From NCBI GenBank assembly GCA_029378245.1, contig JARKIF010000023.1, positions 124,001 to 188,000 on the forward strand: 64,000 nt of DNA, read 5' to 3'. The DNA comes from Roridomyces roridus. Lineage: Eukaryota > Basidiomycota > Agaricomycetes > Agaricales > Mycenaceae. Positions 29,440 to 40,522 of this stretch are shown one piece after another. Each line of letters starts with the position of its first letter. The first letter of the stretch is position 1. Under the pieces are notes generated by a model, which saw only the letters and a list, made by a program, of their open reading frames with translations, searched no databases and had not been told where the DNA came from. Both the position numbers and the translations under genes were made by a program.

Positions 29440-31517
29440 ATGACAGATATTGCGCCCACCTTGGGCGCCCTGCTGGTGGGCGGCTCCATCGCCCTCTTGT
29501 GCGTCGTCCTTCCTCGTCCTCCTCTGAAGCTCCGAGTCGAAGACCCTTTTTCAGCCTCAGCGGGATCCTCAGCGTACAATGCATTATCTTCTTCAAACTG
29601 TACCCGCATGATAAGGGGAGGTGTCGGTTTACGGTGCGTGCTGCGGCCGTCGTGGTCTTGAATTATCGTGCTCACTCATCTGCGCTAGGTCGTACTTGTT
29701 TGGTGCGCAATTCGGCTTGCTTTCTCCTGCTGTAGCCTCATTCTTCCCGTCGTAGGCTCCTGGATCTCCTGCACAGCGCTTTCATCGTCACAGCCCTTTA
29801 CGATTATTTGATCAGTTTCTTTGGCGATCGGTGTGTCCCGCGGTGCTTTCACTGTTGGTCCCCCCGCTGACGCGGCAGCAGCACGCGAATAGAGACCATC
29901 CCTTGGTGCGTGGCTCCTCATCTAACGCCTTTCCCCCACTTACATCAGGCAGGTCTATTGCTGTACGAGGATCACCGTCCTGTTTTACTGGAAATGCTGA
30001 CACCCAGGGTAGTTCTCAGTCGTGGTCACGGTGTGTCGCTACGTCCCTTGAGAAATGCGTTGGGTACTCATGACCTTCACAGGCGATTCAAACCGCCATA
30101 GTTCATGGGTACTTTGCTCAGAAGATCTATACATGTATGCGCGACTTGGATAAAGCGTTACCTCTCCCTGATACCTTGTGGCGTAGCGAGTGGAAAGAAT
30201 TGGTGGATCACTGGTCCTATCGTGCGTTTCCTTTCTTCTGCCGTACGGGTCTGTGCTGATGAGCCCCAGGCCCTCCTTGCGTTCCTGCGCGTCCGTGAGT
30301 TCCCTCTAATCCCTTTGTCTTCCCGTCGTAATACGAATGGATGCAGTCGCGGCCGCTGGTGCGTTCTTCAAGGTTACCCTCATTCCGTTTCCTGACCGCG
30401 TCCTATAGCCTCCACCGCGGAAATGTCGGTCCTCATCTCATTCCATGTCCGCCACCTCATCCTTCATGACAGGATCCGGTTAAAGCGATACTCTGCATTC
30501 AATGAGAAATACCCTGGGGTGCGGGTACTTTCAATCTCCGACCCCGCCGCCATCTGACGATCTTTCCAGTGGATCTTCACAACGGGCCTCTCACTCTCCG
30601 CCAGCGTGGATATCATCATAACGGTCTGGCTCTGCTTCTTCTTGCAGAAGATGCGCGGTCGGACTGCTTCCACCATGTACGTGACTGCAATTCTGCCGGC
30701 GGTGAAGGAATAAGCGCTGACCGCCGCATGGTATGCATGCAGGATGGCGCATGTCGTCAACACGCTCACTCTATACACTCTGGAGAATGGATTTATCACC
30801 TGGTGCGTGTGGTTTTGTGCGGGTCCTCGCACGTAGATAACCATCCATCTCTTAGTATCACCACCACGGCCTCCTTGATTTGTGTGAGTCGGACTCCTTT
30901 TGTGCGATTTCCGCGGAGCTAACGATCTGACCCGCAGTGGTTAACTATGCCCAACAATCTCGTGTTTATGGGACTGCATTTCATCATCAGCAAGCGTACG
31001 TCGATCCACGTTGCCAATCGAATGTCTTTCTCATCGAATTTCAAACACAGTCTACGTCAACTCGCTGCTGATTTCGTTGAATACACGGAAAGAGCTGCGT
31101 GAGATGCGATGGAACAAATCCGACGCGAACGTCTCGAACCCCGAGTTATCAGGCTCTGTCTCGGCCGAGCTGACGAGCATGCAATATACGCACTCGTATA
31201 CACACAACCCGGTCACGTCATTGACTATGATGGTACGTCGCCTCATCCCTGCCTTTAAATTCAATTAATCGTCATCCGCACTGTAGACACCATCACATAC
31301 ATATCAACCTGTATTCAAAGTGACTAGCACGCGTCGACATTCGGGGGCACTAGGGGCATTGACGGAACGCGAGCGCGATGATGGGTCGTCAAGACCCGCC
31401 TCGCGCGCCTCGGATGATATTTCGGACATTTCGCGCACGGAGTATCCTGACGGGCGATATTACCCCCGATCGAGGTCTCCACGCCATACATCAGAACCGT
31501 GGCGCTCCCTTCCCTGA
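29440..31517 (+). CDS. DUF6534-type multi-pass membrane protein
   Basis: Basidiomycete-specific seven-helix-like membrane family of unknown function. Many small exons. MTDIAPTLGALLVGGSIAL starts the protein; SGILSVQCIIFFKLYPHDKG is helix 1-2; LLDLLHSAFIVTALYDYLI is the next helix pair. SGKNWWITGPI is a family landmark. WIFTTGLSLSASVDIIITV and VVNTLTLYTLENGFIT match the core DUF6534 region. LTMPNNLVFMGLHFIISK then VNSLLISLNTRKELRE forms the conserved C-terminal helix. A long Ser/Arg-rich cytosolic tail ends at 31517. One exon around 29948-30010 does not align well with the family in any frame, so an intron boundary there is unresolved or the gene has a lesion. No signal peptide. Confidence 0.78.
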
Positions 31518-31654
31518 CCACATTTGCCTACTTACACTTACATTCATTCGGTGTACATATATCCATCCGATCTCTAACTTTATTTTAATCGTTATTTCCA
31601 CTGTCTTTACTGGCTGGCTGGATGTACAGTATGTAGACTACCCGTCGATCATTG

Positions 31655-31740
31655 AATCAGACTGTCCAATATGGATAAAGGAACCCAGCGCTCGTACGCA
31701 TTGGCAACGCCAGGATCCCGGAGCAATCGGGAGATCATTC
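31655..31740 (-). pseudogene. Relic of a CHAT-domain C-terminus
   Basis: Minus-strand sequence here closely resembles the 3' end of the CHAT gene at 36920-40257: GGATAAAGGAACCCAGCGCTCGTACGC on the plus strand against AATAAAAGGGACCCAACGCTCATACGC at 36981. It encodes a frame-broken version of YERWVPFIHIG. Only about 80 bp are recognisable, so it is an old fragment of a related gene. Confidence 0.5.
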
Positions 31741-32932
31741 GACAACCCGTGTAAGAAACATTCTACATTTCAACCTATTTCAAGTCATGAGCCGTGGCGC
31801 CTCGGGTCATGGAGGATGCTTGCCGGATGGTGAGTGAATCGCGATTTACAAACTGGGCCGAGTGCATGCCGACGATTCTCGCCTGCGTCCACGCCACCCA
31901 CGTCAACACGGGAAAGTGTCTGAACGTCGATCTATTTCGATTGTAGGCCCCAAGTTTGTTTGTGGACATTCGGTGGCATTCACAATTTGTACCCAGGTCC
32001 TTGGCTTGATCTCCCCATCAGCCGCCATTACCTCAGCCATCAACCTCTCGTTCCTCATGACCACCATCCACCCATTGCTGCGTCTCCGCGATAGCTCAAA
32101 GTGGCGGCTCGCACTCCGCGTAAGTTTGATCGTTAGACATTACGCTTACTGACTGCGTTCCCCAAAGTCTACAGCGAAGGCAGCGGCGGCTGGATCGACA
32201 CCAGATCTCATGAGACTCATAATAAGTACTCAGCTCCAAAGAGGAGAACCTGGGCGGCCTTACCAGGATGGAAAGCACCATGCTTCTCCCTGTCTGTTAC
32301 CTTCATCTCGAGCCATCTTCTGTGCCCTCTGTGGCTGACCTGGACGCAACGGCGCGAGCAGACGATGTCGACCGTCATGTGAATGCCGCCGTGGCAACGC
32401 TCTGTGCCCCGGTACAACTCATACCCGAACTGAAGCCCATGGCCACTGCTCCAGATTTTTGGCCTCGCATTGGCACTTGGCTCCACTTTCTCCACACCTA
32501 TCGCGTCCTCTTTCCAAATCTCCCCGCCTTCGAACGGATCAAACTTCCATGGATCATCGGCTTCTTTATCATGTTCTTCCGACGCCATCCCGAGACCTCC
32601 ACCATCATCTGTGCCCGATCCGGAATGCGTGCGGTCATCGCATCAGCTTGGGGCGAGATGCTCTACCAGGAATGCTTTGACGGTAAACCCGATACAAAGA
32701 TCTGGATGCAGTCCGGGATGTTTTCCATCCTGGCTGAGGACATCGCCGCGCGTGGCAATCTCGAGGAGATACTCAATGGCGTCGGCGGCGGTTACGACCG
32801 TCTGGCGGCCTTGATGATTGAACACATCAGGCAAATCCCGGGCAGCTGTCACGACAAGACTTGTTTCACGCGTCCAACAGCGGTAAGATGCTGTGGATTG
32901 GGTAGTGCGCTACTAAAGCTCGTAAAATGAAC

Positions 32933-33321
32933 TGAATAAAAGTCTAGGAGAGGGTACAGAATACGACGACTAGCTACTGCTTTTATACTATGAGGAATAG
33001 ATCTACGATGCTACACTAATTGTCCTGGCTTCCAACATGCACTATTGTCCTGCACCGTTGTCGTCTCCTATTGTCATGTCTACACCGTGTTCATCATAGA
33101 AGCCTGTCATGATCTGACAGTTCACTGATGGAAAACTCCTTCCCTCATCCACGCTGTCGTTCATAAATATGAAACTGTCCCACGTCTTTAAATAATGTCT
33201 TCTTCGGCTTCTTCCTCAATCCGATCGAGACGGGGTTCCCATGACTTTAACGCTGTACGGCGCCAATGTATATCGGGTTTATTTGGCGTTGTCACGTGCG
33301 CAAATAGGTCAGCGCGTGACA
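32933..33321 (-). repeat. 3' long terminal repeat of the Gypsy element
   Basis: On the minus strand it starts TGTCACGCGCTGACC just after a polypurine tract (AGAGAGGGGGTAA) and ends CTTTTATTCA. 389 bp. It differs from the other LTR by one base over 385 aligned positions (C/T at about 33286). Confidence 0.8.
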
Positions 33322-34690
33322 TTACCCCCTCTCTAGGATCGACGTCCTCGTCGATGTCGACAAAACGATTTTCATCGTGAATAAATAATTTCTTCTTTAA
33401 ATATGGTTGGAACTCCTCCTTTGGGACGAATCTTTTGCATTCGCCGTCCCAAAATCCAGCCGGGAGCGTGGGTAGCGCCCTAACGTCAATGCTGTGTTCC
33501 CTGTTATATTTATCCAACAGCTTCTTCGCATGCGTCAAGTTACGCGATGGTTCCCATGTCCTTTCTCCCATCGGATAGTTCTTCCACTTTATTAAATATT
33601 GAAACCCGCGTCCCATCTTGCGGTGTTTCAGGATCTCCTCCACCTCGTATTCCTCTTCGCCGGATATGATTTTCGGCGGCGGCCGCTTCTCCCTTCGATT
33701 CTCGGGCGGTTCCGTATATGGTGTGAGAATCGCCTCGTTGAACACCGGATGTGACTTGTCCGTGCTCGGCAATTTCAACCTATAGGAAGACGCTCCGACT
33801 TTCTCCAGGACTTCGTACGGTCCGAGCCTCTTATCTCCCAGCTTCTTCGAGGGTCTATCTGTCTGGATATTTGTCGCCTCGATCCAGACTTTGTCTCCTT
33901 TTTTAAATACCGGCGCTGGTCGCCGTCGTAAATTGTATGTTTTTTCCATCGTTTTCTGTGTTTTTTCTAATGCCACGGTCGCCTCATCGCGGATCTTTTT
34001 CATTTTCTTGCCGAACTCGTCGGCCGCCTCATTCCTCGTCTCTACGGCATTCTCGATCCCTTTCCAAGGGTGATAGCCGGTGTTTAAATAGAACGGCGAG
34101 GCCTTCGTTGCCGAACTGGCCTTGTCGTTGTAACAGAACTCCGCTAGGGAGAGCCACTCGGCCCAGTCCGTCTGGTGGTAATTTATAAATATGCGGAGAT
34201 ATTTTTCGATCTCCTGGTTCATCCGTTCCGTCTGCCCGTCGGTTATCGGATGGTGCGCCGTACTCGGGTTCATTTCGATCCCCAGGATCTTATTGAGCTC
34301 CCTCATAAAGCCTCCTACATATCTCGGATCCCGATCCGAGATGATCTTTCGGGGTACCCCGTGATATCTAATCACGCGGTCGCGTGTCAAACGCGCAATT
34401 CCTTCAGCCGTGATCTCCATGGTCGTGGGCTCCACATGAATCATCTTGCTGAAGGTGTCGACCCAGACTTGAATCGCATTGTGACCGTTGCTAATTGGTA
34501 ACGGTCCGATCAAGTCCATCGAAATGATCTGCCAGGGACCTTCCGCAATCTTGTGCGGGTTCAGCTTGCCCTGTTTGTGTCGAAGAACTCGTGACCTCTG
34601 ACACGCTTCGCACGATTTTACATACTCGGAAACGTTGTTGCCGAGCTTCGGCCACCAGTAATTTCGTTCAACGAGTTCCTGGGTCCGGTT
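33188..34690 (-). CDS. Partial pol: integrase and chromodomain of Ty3/Gypsy element
   Basis: Open frame without its own start; it begins at the deletion junction. Integrase zinc-binding region keeps CEACQRSR (second half of HHCC). Catalytic core has MDLIGPLP, SDRDPRY and DGQTERMNQ, giving all three DDE acidic residues, and the GPY/F region follows (LGPYEVLEKVGASSYRL). A chromodomain (YEVEEILKHRKMG..YLIKWKNYP..TWEP) marks it as a chromovirus, which usually targets histone marks. The frame reads through the polypurine tract into the 3' LTR, so the last 44 residues (MSRADLFAH.. to EEDII) are encoded by LTR sequence. The frame is intact but incomplete. Confidence 0.85.
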   Translation of the reverse strand, partial: NRTQELVERNYWWPKLGNNVSEYVKSCEACQRSRVLRHKQGKLNPHKIAEGPWQIISMDLIGPLPISNGHNAIQVWVDTFSKMIHVEPTTMEITAEGIARLTRDRVIRYHGVPRKIISDRDPRYVGGFMRELNKILGIEMNPSTAHHPITDGQTERMNQEIEKYLRIFINYHQTDWAEWLSLAEFCYNDKASSATKASPFYLNTGYHPWKGIENAVETRNEAADEFGKKMKKIRDEATVALEKTQKTMEKTYNLRRRPAPVFKKGDKVWIEATNIQTDRPSKKLGDKRLGPYEVLEKVGASSYRLKLPSTDKSHPVFNEAILTPYTEPPENRREKRPPPKIISGEEEYEVEEILKHRKMGRGFQYLIKWKNYPMGERTWEPSRNLTHAKKLLDKYNREHSIDVRALPTLPAGFWDGECKRFVPKEEFQPYLKKKLFIHDENRFVDIDEDVDPREGVMSRADLFAHVTTPNKPDIHWRRTALKSWEPRLDRIEEEAEEDII

Positions 34691-34695
34691 CCCTC

Positions 34696-35080
34696 TAAAA
34701 GTCTAGGAGAGGGTACAGAATACGACGACTAGCTACTGCTTTTATACTATGAGGAATAGATCTACGATGCTACACTAATTGTCCTGGCTTCCAACATGCA
34801 CTATTGTCCTGCACCGTTGTCGTCTCCTATTGTCATGTCTACACCGTGTTCATCATAGAAGCCTGTCATGATCTGACAGTTCACTGATGGAAAACTCCTT
34901 CCCTCATCCACGCTGTCGTTCATAAATATGAAACTGTCCCACGTCTTTAAATAATGTCTTCTTCGGCTTCTTCCTCAATCCGATCGAGACGGGGTTCCCA
35001 TGACTTTAACGCTGTACGGCGCCAATGTATATCGGGTTTATTTGGTGTTGTCACGTGCGCAAATAGGTCAGCGCGTGACA
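34696..35080 (-). repeat. 5' long terminal repeat of the Gypsy element (3' end trimmed)
   Basis: 385 bp matching 32937-33321 with one difference. Starts TGTCACGCGC at 35080 on the minus strand. The terminal TTCA of the LTR is missing, because the internal deletion joins CTTTTA directly to integrase sequence (GAGGGAACCGG). Confidence 0.8.
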
Positions 35081-36919
35081 GCAACGGCGACATGTTTGAA
35101 TACATGAATATCTGTGCCGTGTTCCTAGCTCGCAAGCCCGCTCGCTTGCTTCCCGCCCTGCTCGAACAGGGCCTCATTTCGGCGCTCGTCTCAGCAATCT
35201 GCAAGATGCAAACACGCCCCACGTACCTGCAGGAATGCTCGGCTTGTCGTTGCATTGATTTACTCGTCGACTATCTCAGAGTCCACCCGGGTTCTGCGTG
35301 GATCCGCGAAGCTTTGGAGGGCGGTCTGCTGCAGTTTGTTATCCAGTGCAGCGTCGATTGCATCCAAGAAGTACAAGTCGACACCGACTTCCTGCCTGCT
35401 TTGCAACCCCTGCTGTCCGAGGTTTTACCTCGGGCCCTCGTATTCTACGACATCGTCGTTCAGATGAGGGGTCTGCTTCCCAAGATCGAGAAGCTCATAG
35501 CGGCGACTCCAGACTTTCCCAATTCGACGGTTGCTGGACAGTGGACTCCGTTTGCTTCGTTGGCGAAGCAACGTATCGTTGGATGAATGGGAAACTGCAG
35601 GACGCCCGTTCTCGCAGGTTTGCGACAACATGCTTGTGAGTGAGTTTCCTGTTGCTTTGACCGCCAGATTAAATCCCATATGCATAGTGTTGGCAGAGAA
35701 ATTCCTGTCAGAAATTCCGTCGCTGTGCCTCATGCAAGCACACAGCCTATTGTTCTCGCGATTGCCAGAGAGCTGACTGGGAAGCCGTTCATCAGGAGAT
35801 TTGTGGCGAGTTTAGATCAATTCCTGCAGGTACGCTCTGGGTTCTTTCATCACGATGAAGAGATGAATGTACTTTTCCTAGACCAAAATTTCCCGCATCG
35901 ACGAGATCGGAACTTCTTGCAAGCACTAGCTTGCATTGACTTTGAACGAGTCCTGAGGGGCAGCATTCCAATTGTCTTACTCCGACATGCAGTCGAACAC
36001 CCCGAGCTCCAACCTGTTGTCCATCTCGACTATACGGGGGTCAATGGACCTGCCAGCGTGAAGCTCTGGACTTGGGAAGCTGTACCGGCTGTGTCGGCTG
36101 AGGAGGATCTGGAGACGCGGCTTCAATGGCAACGTGCGCAGCGGAGTGGTGGTAGGATGCAGCTGCATTTGATCGAGTTTGCGGAAGGCTTCTGGCCTCC
36201 AAAAGTGTTGCCGTTCCGGATGAAGGACGCAGATTTCGATGCGATGCTGCGCAGAGTTGTCGATGAGGACGGCAATCTTTCTTGGGATGAACGGAAAAAC
36301 CGGCCGGAGCCCCTGCACCGGCTGGTATATATGAGACTGGCAGACTGGCCAAACGGCCAGCCTAGCTTTCCGGCCACTTGGCTCAAACAAGGCCATTTGT
36401 ATAGGAATCTCACTTGGTTGTGGTGGCAGAGTGGAAAGGTCGTCCATATGCTCTCCGAAGCCGAATTTGGTCCCGCTCTATGAAGTTGACAGGTTGCTGT
36501 GCCTGTCACCACCGGCGTGGCTGTCCGAAACACGTGTTTTGCTATTTTCACTCATCGCTTACAATGAATCACCTCGTTCTCGACGACAGCCCAACCAATC
36601 TGCGACTTCTGGTGCTCGTTATACTCGGCAGACTTGGGGCTATCTCCAGCATATCCACTGTCTTGATCCGGCTTCTCCATCCCACTCAACTCCACAGGTG
36701 GCCGGCTCAGCCATCTCACCCATTTTTGGACTCGCCTCGGCAAAATATTTCTCATGTCACCAAACCTTGACAGAATCGGGCGGTTCTGGCCTCATTCGAC
36801 TCGTCTGAACCTAGCCTACCTCCTAGACCTCTCCAGCTCATGGTTTGTGCCCCTATTCCTTTCCTAATTGCTGAAAACACCTAAGGTGGCCGGGAGGTCA
36901 GTCTCAGATAATAGATACT

Positions 36920-39900
36920 CTAAAAGGGACGTATTCGTTTTGAACAGAACAGGTCAATATATTTTGTATCAAATCCGATATGAATAAAAGGGACCCAACG
37001 CTCATACGCAACGCCACGATCCCGGAGTTTGCGTACAGCCAACTGCAGCGCCTTGGCTGTATCCCTCACCCTCGGTCCCTCTGTCCTCTCCTCACTGAAC
37101 AAATACCCATACACCCCTTCCGCCACGACAGGTCCATCCTCATCGCACATGGACCACATCGTGCCAACGGTGGCGCAAAACCCTGCAGCAATCAACCCAC
37201 CTCCAAGATGGAAGGATTCATTCGCGAGAGCGGAATCACCCATGGCAGTCTGACACGCTGCGAGGAAGGCAAAGTGCGCTGCGGATTTGGGAAGGCAGAG
37301 GGAGAGGATGGTGGAGAGGGGGAGCGGGCCGTCGTAGAGGTGAAAGCAACTTTGGCTGGGGTTGAGGAGGTCTTGAGTCCCGTGTGAGGCGAGGTGCATC
37401 CAGGAGCTTTGTTTGAGCTGGGTGGCTACGGAAGAGACTGTTGCTTGAGGGCCGAGGAGTTCGGTGTATGAGGCGCATTTTCGCGAGGTTAGAGCCTGAA
37501 TTTTGGAGAGTTCGAGTTTGACTCCAGGCAGGGAGGAGAGGGAGTTGGATTGTCTGTCGGTGACTCCGACGACGCAGAGGTTGACGCTATGGTTGAGAGA
37601 GGCGAGTTTGGAATGCGACTCGAGGAGGGCACCGAGGGTGGATGTGTATGACTGAATGTAATCATCAGACGGAGCGGCGGCGTGCAGTGGGAGTGCAGTG
37701 AAGGCCCCGGTGGGACACCACCACATCCGGCCTTCAGTTATGCCATTCTGAACTCACGCTCGTCAATGACCGGAAATGCAAAATTGAAAGACGACGCACC
37801 GCAGCTAAAACATCAAACACCGGCCCTACAACTTGCGTCCAAAGCCAAGAAAGTAAATTTTGGAAACGCTCCTGCACGGATTTCGGCCCCGCAGCAATTT
37901 CAAACTTGCCAAACAACCTCGTCGAAGCCGAGTCCCTCGCTCTGGAATTACACCTCGCCAACAAACCATCGAGGACCTTCTTGTGCGCCTTGAGCTCGCT
38001 TTGGGTCACCCCGGGGAGTGGGACGTGCCGTGGTTCGCGCACTGGGTCCAAAATGACTATGGCATCACACTGGTTGGGGTGTGCGTTCAAAATCACTATC
38101 GGTCCATAGCGAGAAGCCAAGGCGAGTTCGGAGTACTCCCGGGGTAGGAGGAATCGCTCTAGACCCGGTAGCCCCCGGATCGCTTGAATGACTTTAGTCC
38201 GCTCGAGCACGACGTCCATCTTCATCGAGCCCTCCTCTGAATCGAGACTTTGCTCTTCGCGAGTATACAACAGCCCGGAAAGTCTCTCGAATTCACGCGC
38301 TAGCTCCTCCGGGACGGCAGAAACATCCGTTTTGAGTTGCATCATCTGCGAAAACGTCGTCGCTACCCCTTGTTCGAGGAACTGCACCGCGAGGGTGAGA
38401 TTCTGTGTTGAGATACACGCCCGTACAGCGGAGGCGGTGGCGAATTCGAGTCCGTGCCAGATGTTGAGTGTTTGCCGCGTGGGTATGGAGTGTCCGACCC
38501 AGACGAGGGAGGGGAGGACGGAGAAGGCTGCGGCGTATGCATCCGGGGCGTCCCTGGGTGAATGATCCTCGGCGAAGGACGCCCATGAGAGCGCGGCGTT
38601 CCAGGTGATGTCTGGGTGCGAGACGATCTTGAATGACGCGGTGTAGAGCTCTCGGATTTCAGCCAGATCCACGTCATGCTTCGAGATGAGGTATCTTTTC
38701 GTGAGGAACGAGGCTAATCCCTGGAGGATTGCAGCGCGATCCGAATGGTCGGGTGGGATGATGCTCAATGCTTCTTGTTGATAGCCGAGAGCAGCCTCGA
38801 GGTCGGCGGGATCGGCGTAGAGCTGGAAACGCGATACGAGGGAAGCTGCGAAACGATAGAGACACGCCGGGCGCGCTGCGTGGCCTGGTGGCGCATTGGC
38901 CAACGCAGCCTCACTGGCACGGTGTGCGGCTGCTAAATCCGCTGGATTGCCCAACCTGCGGTACCGTTCCTGCAGGGACACAAACAGGCCTTGGAGGTAT
39001 GTGACACGGTCGATGTGCCCTCCGGGAAGGAGATCGACGGCCTCTTGGTGGTGTTCTATACCCACAGAGAGGTCTCGCAGGTCTCCAAATCGGAGAAACG
39101 TCTTGGTCCTGGACGCAGCGACGGCATGTGCATAGCTCGCGCGGTGCGGCACCGAGTCGACTGGTGTGAGATCCAAAGCCTCTTTCAAACATTCGCGGCT
39201 CGCTTTCAAATCCGCTGGATCACCGAGCAGACTGAAGCGATCGCCCAAGCAGCAGCCTAAGGTGTGTACATGCCGAGCGCGCATCCGATCTCCGGGGGGA
39301 GTGAGGTCCGCTGCTTCCTTGCTGTACTCCACGGCGGCATGCAGACTCTCGAGGTCGTGCAGACGACGGAATTTGAAGAGGTAGTTGGTCGCAATGTTGT
39401 TGAGCGATCCAGCACGCCAGGGATGTCCTTTGGGGGTCATCTCAAGAGCTTCGTGCTGGTATCCCAGTGCGGCGCCGAGATCTGATGGATCGCCGAAGCG
39501 CTTGAAACGCTCGAGCAGCGACACAGCTAGACTGCTAAGTGTGTACTGGCGGAGGGGATGCATCTTTAACTGGGAATCGAGGATCTCCTGGTCACATTGG
39601 ATGAGCGCATCGAGATGACGGAGGTCTCCGAATCGACGGAATCGGTCGCAGAGAGATTGACTGAGGAAAGGGAGGTAGTTCGAGCGGCTGGAGTCGTCTT
39701 TGGGATCGACCTTGAGGAGCTCGAGATACGCGTCAAGGACGAGCTCCATGTCCGCCTGCTCGTTCAATACAGCCACGCGTTTGCGAAGGTACTTGATGAG
39801 ATTGTGAAGATGAGCGACACGGTTCGGTGGATGGAGATCGACGATTTGCTGGCATTTGAGTATCGTCGCGTCGAGGTGTTGCTGGTCTTTAGATATTTTG

Positions 39901-40257
39901 TACTTCAAGGCGTGAAATTCGGCCAGCGTGTACAGACGTTCTGCTAACTCTGGATCTCCCGGAGCAGTGTTATCCGCTACTTGCTGGAACCGCAGGAACG
40001 CAGCCTCGAGCGCGTCAGGATCTTGCATTATCGCGTCCCGTAGCTCGCACATGTCTCCGACACGCCTTTGCCGGCGGGTCAAGTTGGGATTGTCTGTCTG
40101 GAGGCGTCGAATACATGGCTGCCTGAAACTAGCGTTTCGCCGCTTTCAGGTCTTTGACATCGCCAAATTGCTGGTACCGCAAGGCCAGAGATTCGCCCGC
40201 GTTTTCGGCGAGATCAGCCCTCTCGAGATCGTGCAGACCGAGTGGCCAAACAGACAT
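36920..40257 (-). CDS. TPR-repeat CHAT-domain (caspase-like) protein
   Basis: Large cytosolic protein with many tetratricopeptide-like repeats of the form 'RFRRFGD..DL..AI..' (about residues 40-500) and a C-terminal CHAT protease domain. The CHAT catalytic pair is visible: HLASHGTQD (His) and LAACQTAMGD (Cys), with WWCPTGAFTALPLHAA before and GGGLIAAGFCATVGTMW and ERWVPFIHIG after. CHAT proteins are caspase/separase relatives; some act in regulated cell death, and basidiomycetes carry many. The main exon (37734-40082) joins the last exon across an intron whose best frame-keeping donor is GTCGTC, with acceptor TGAAG at about 37733. A short first exon (MSVWPLGLHDLERADLAENAGESLALRYQQFG from 40257) extends the TPR region; its junction with the next exon (about 40130) is uncertain. 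No signal peptide or TM. Confidence 0.8.
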
Positions 40258-40522
40258 CTATCCTATGACGTCGTCAGCTTTTCGTCGTTGGAATGAGATG
40301 TAACTCACCGTGGTGAATGGAAAAGGCGTCGGAATCGGTGCGGAACCATTGCTGCGGCAAGAGACAAGTGATATGAATCGTGATTGACACTGACAGATTG
40401 GGTTGCCGAGATTGTTGCCATCACAACGGAGCTATTGCGTCTCGGCGCCTGACCCGGCTTCTTTTTGCTTCTCTTTTCCCCGCTCCTCCATTTCGCGCCC
40501 CGGCGGGCTGGGACTCCAAGAA

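Larger units (their letters stand above)
32933..35080 (-). mobile_element. Internally deleted Ty3/Gypsy chromovirus retrotransposon
   Basis: 2148 bp: two near-identical LTRs around about 1.37 kb of internal sequence. The internal part contains only the 3' end of pol (integrase zinc finger onward plus chromodomain). The gag, protease, reverse transcriptase and RNase H regions are missing, as are the primer-binding site and the last four bases of the 5' LTR, so one deletion joined the 5' LTR to integrase. It is not autonomous. One LTR difference in 385 bp indicates a very young insertion. Flanks TGAAC and GCAAC are only a partial 5-bp match, so the target duplication is imperfect. Confidence 0.85.
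32057..36483 (+). pseudogene. MYND-finger protein gene disrupted by a retrotransposon
   Basis: Member of a large Agaricomycete family of MYND zinc-finger proteins (role unknown). From ATG 32057, MTTIHPLLRLRD, then STAKAAAAGSTPDLMRL (family N-terminus). The frame shifts before LLPVCYLHLEPSSVPS and continues as DFWPRIGTWLHFLHTYRVLFPNLP to GSCHDKTCFTRPTA at about 32880. A Ty3/Gypsy element (32933-35080) then interrupts it. The host gene resumes at about 35081 with NGDMFEYMNICAVFLAR to PFASLAKQR, shifts frame again near 35571 (one extra base), continues SLDEWETAGRPFSQVCDNML, and reaches the MYND finger CASCKHTAYCSRDCQRADW..HQEIC. The C-terminal domain ends at 36483. Two frameshifts and the insertion make it non-functional; the C-terminal exon (about 35882-36483) is otherwise open. 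Confidence 0.8.
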
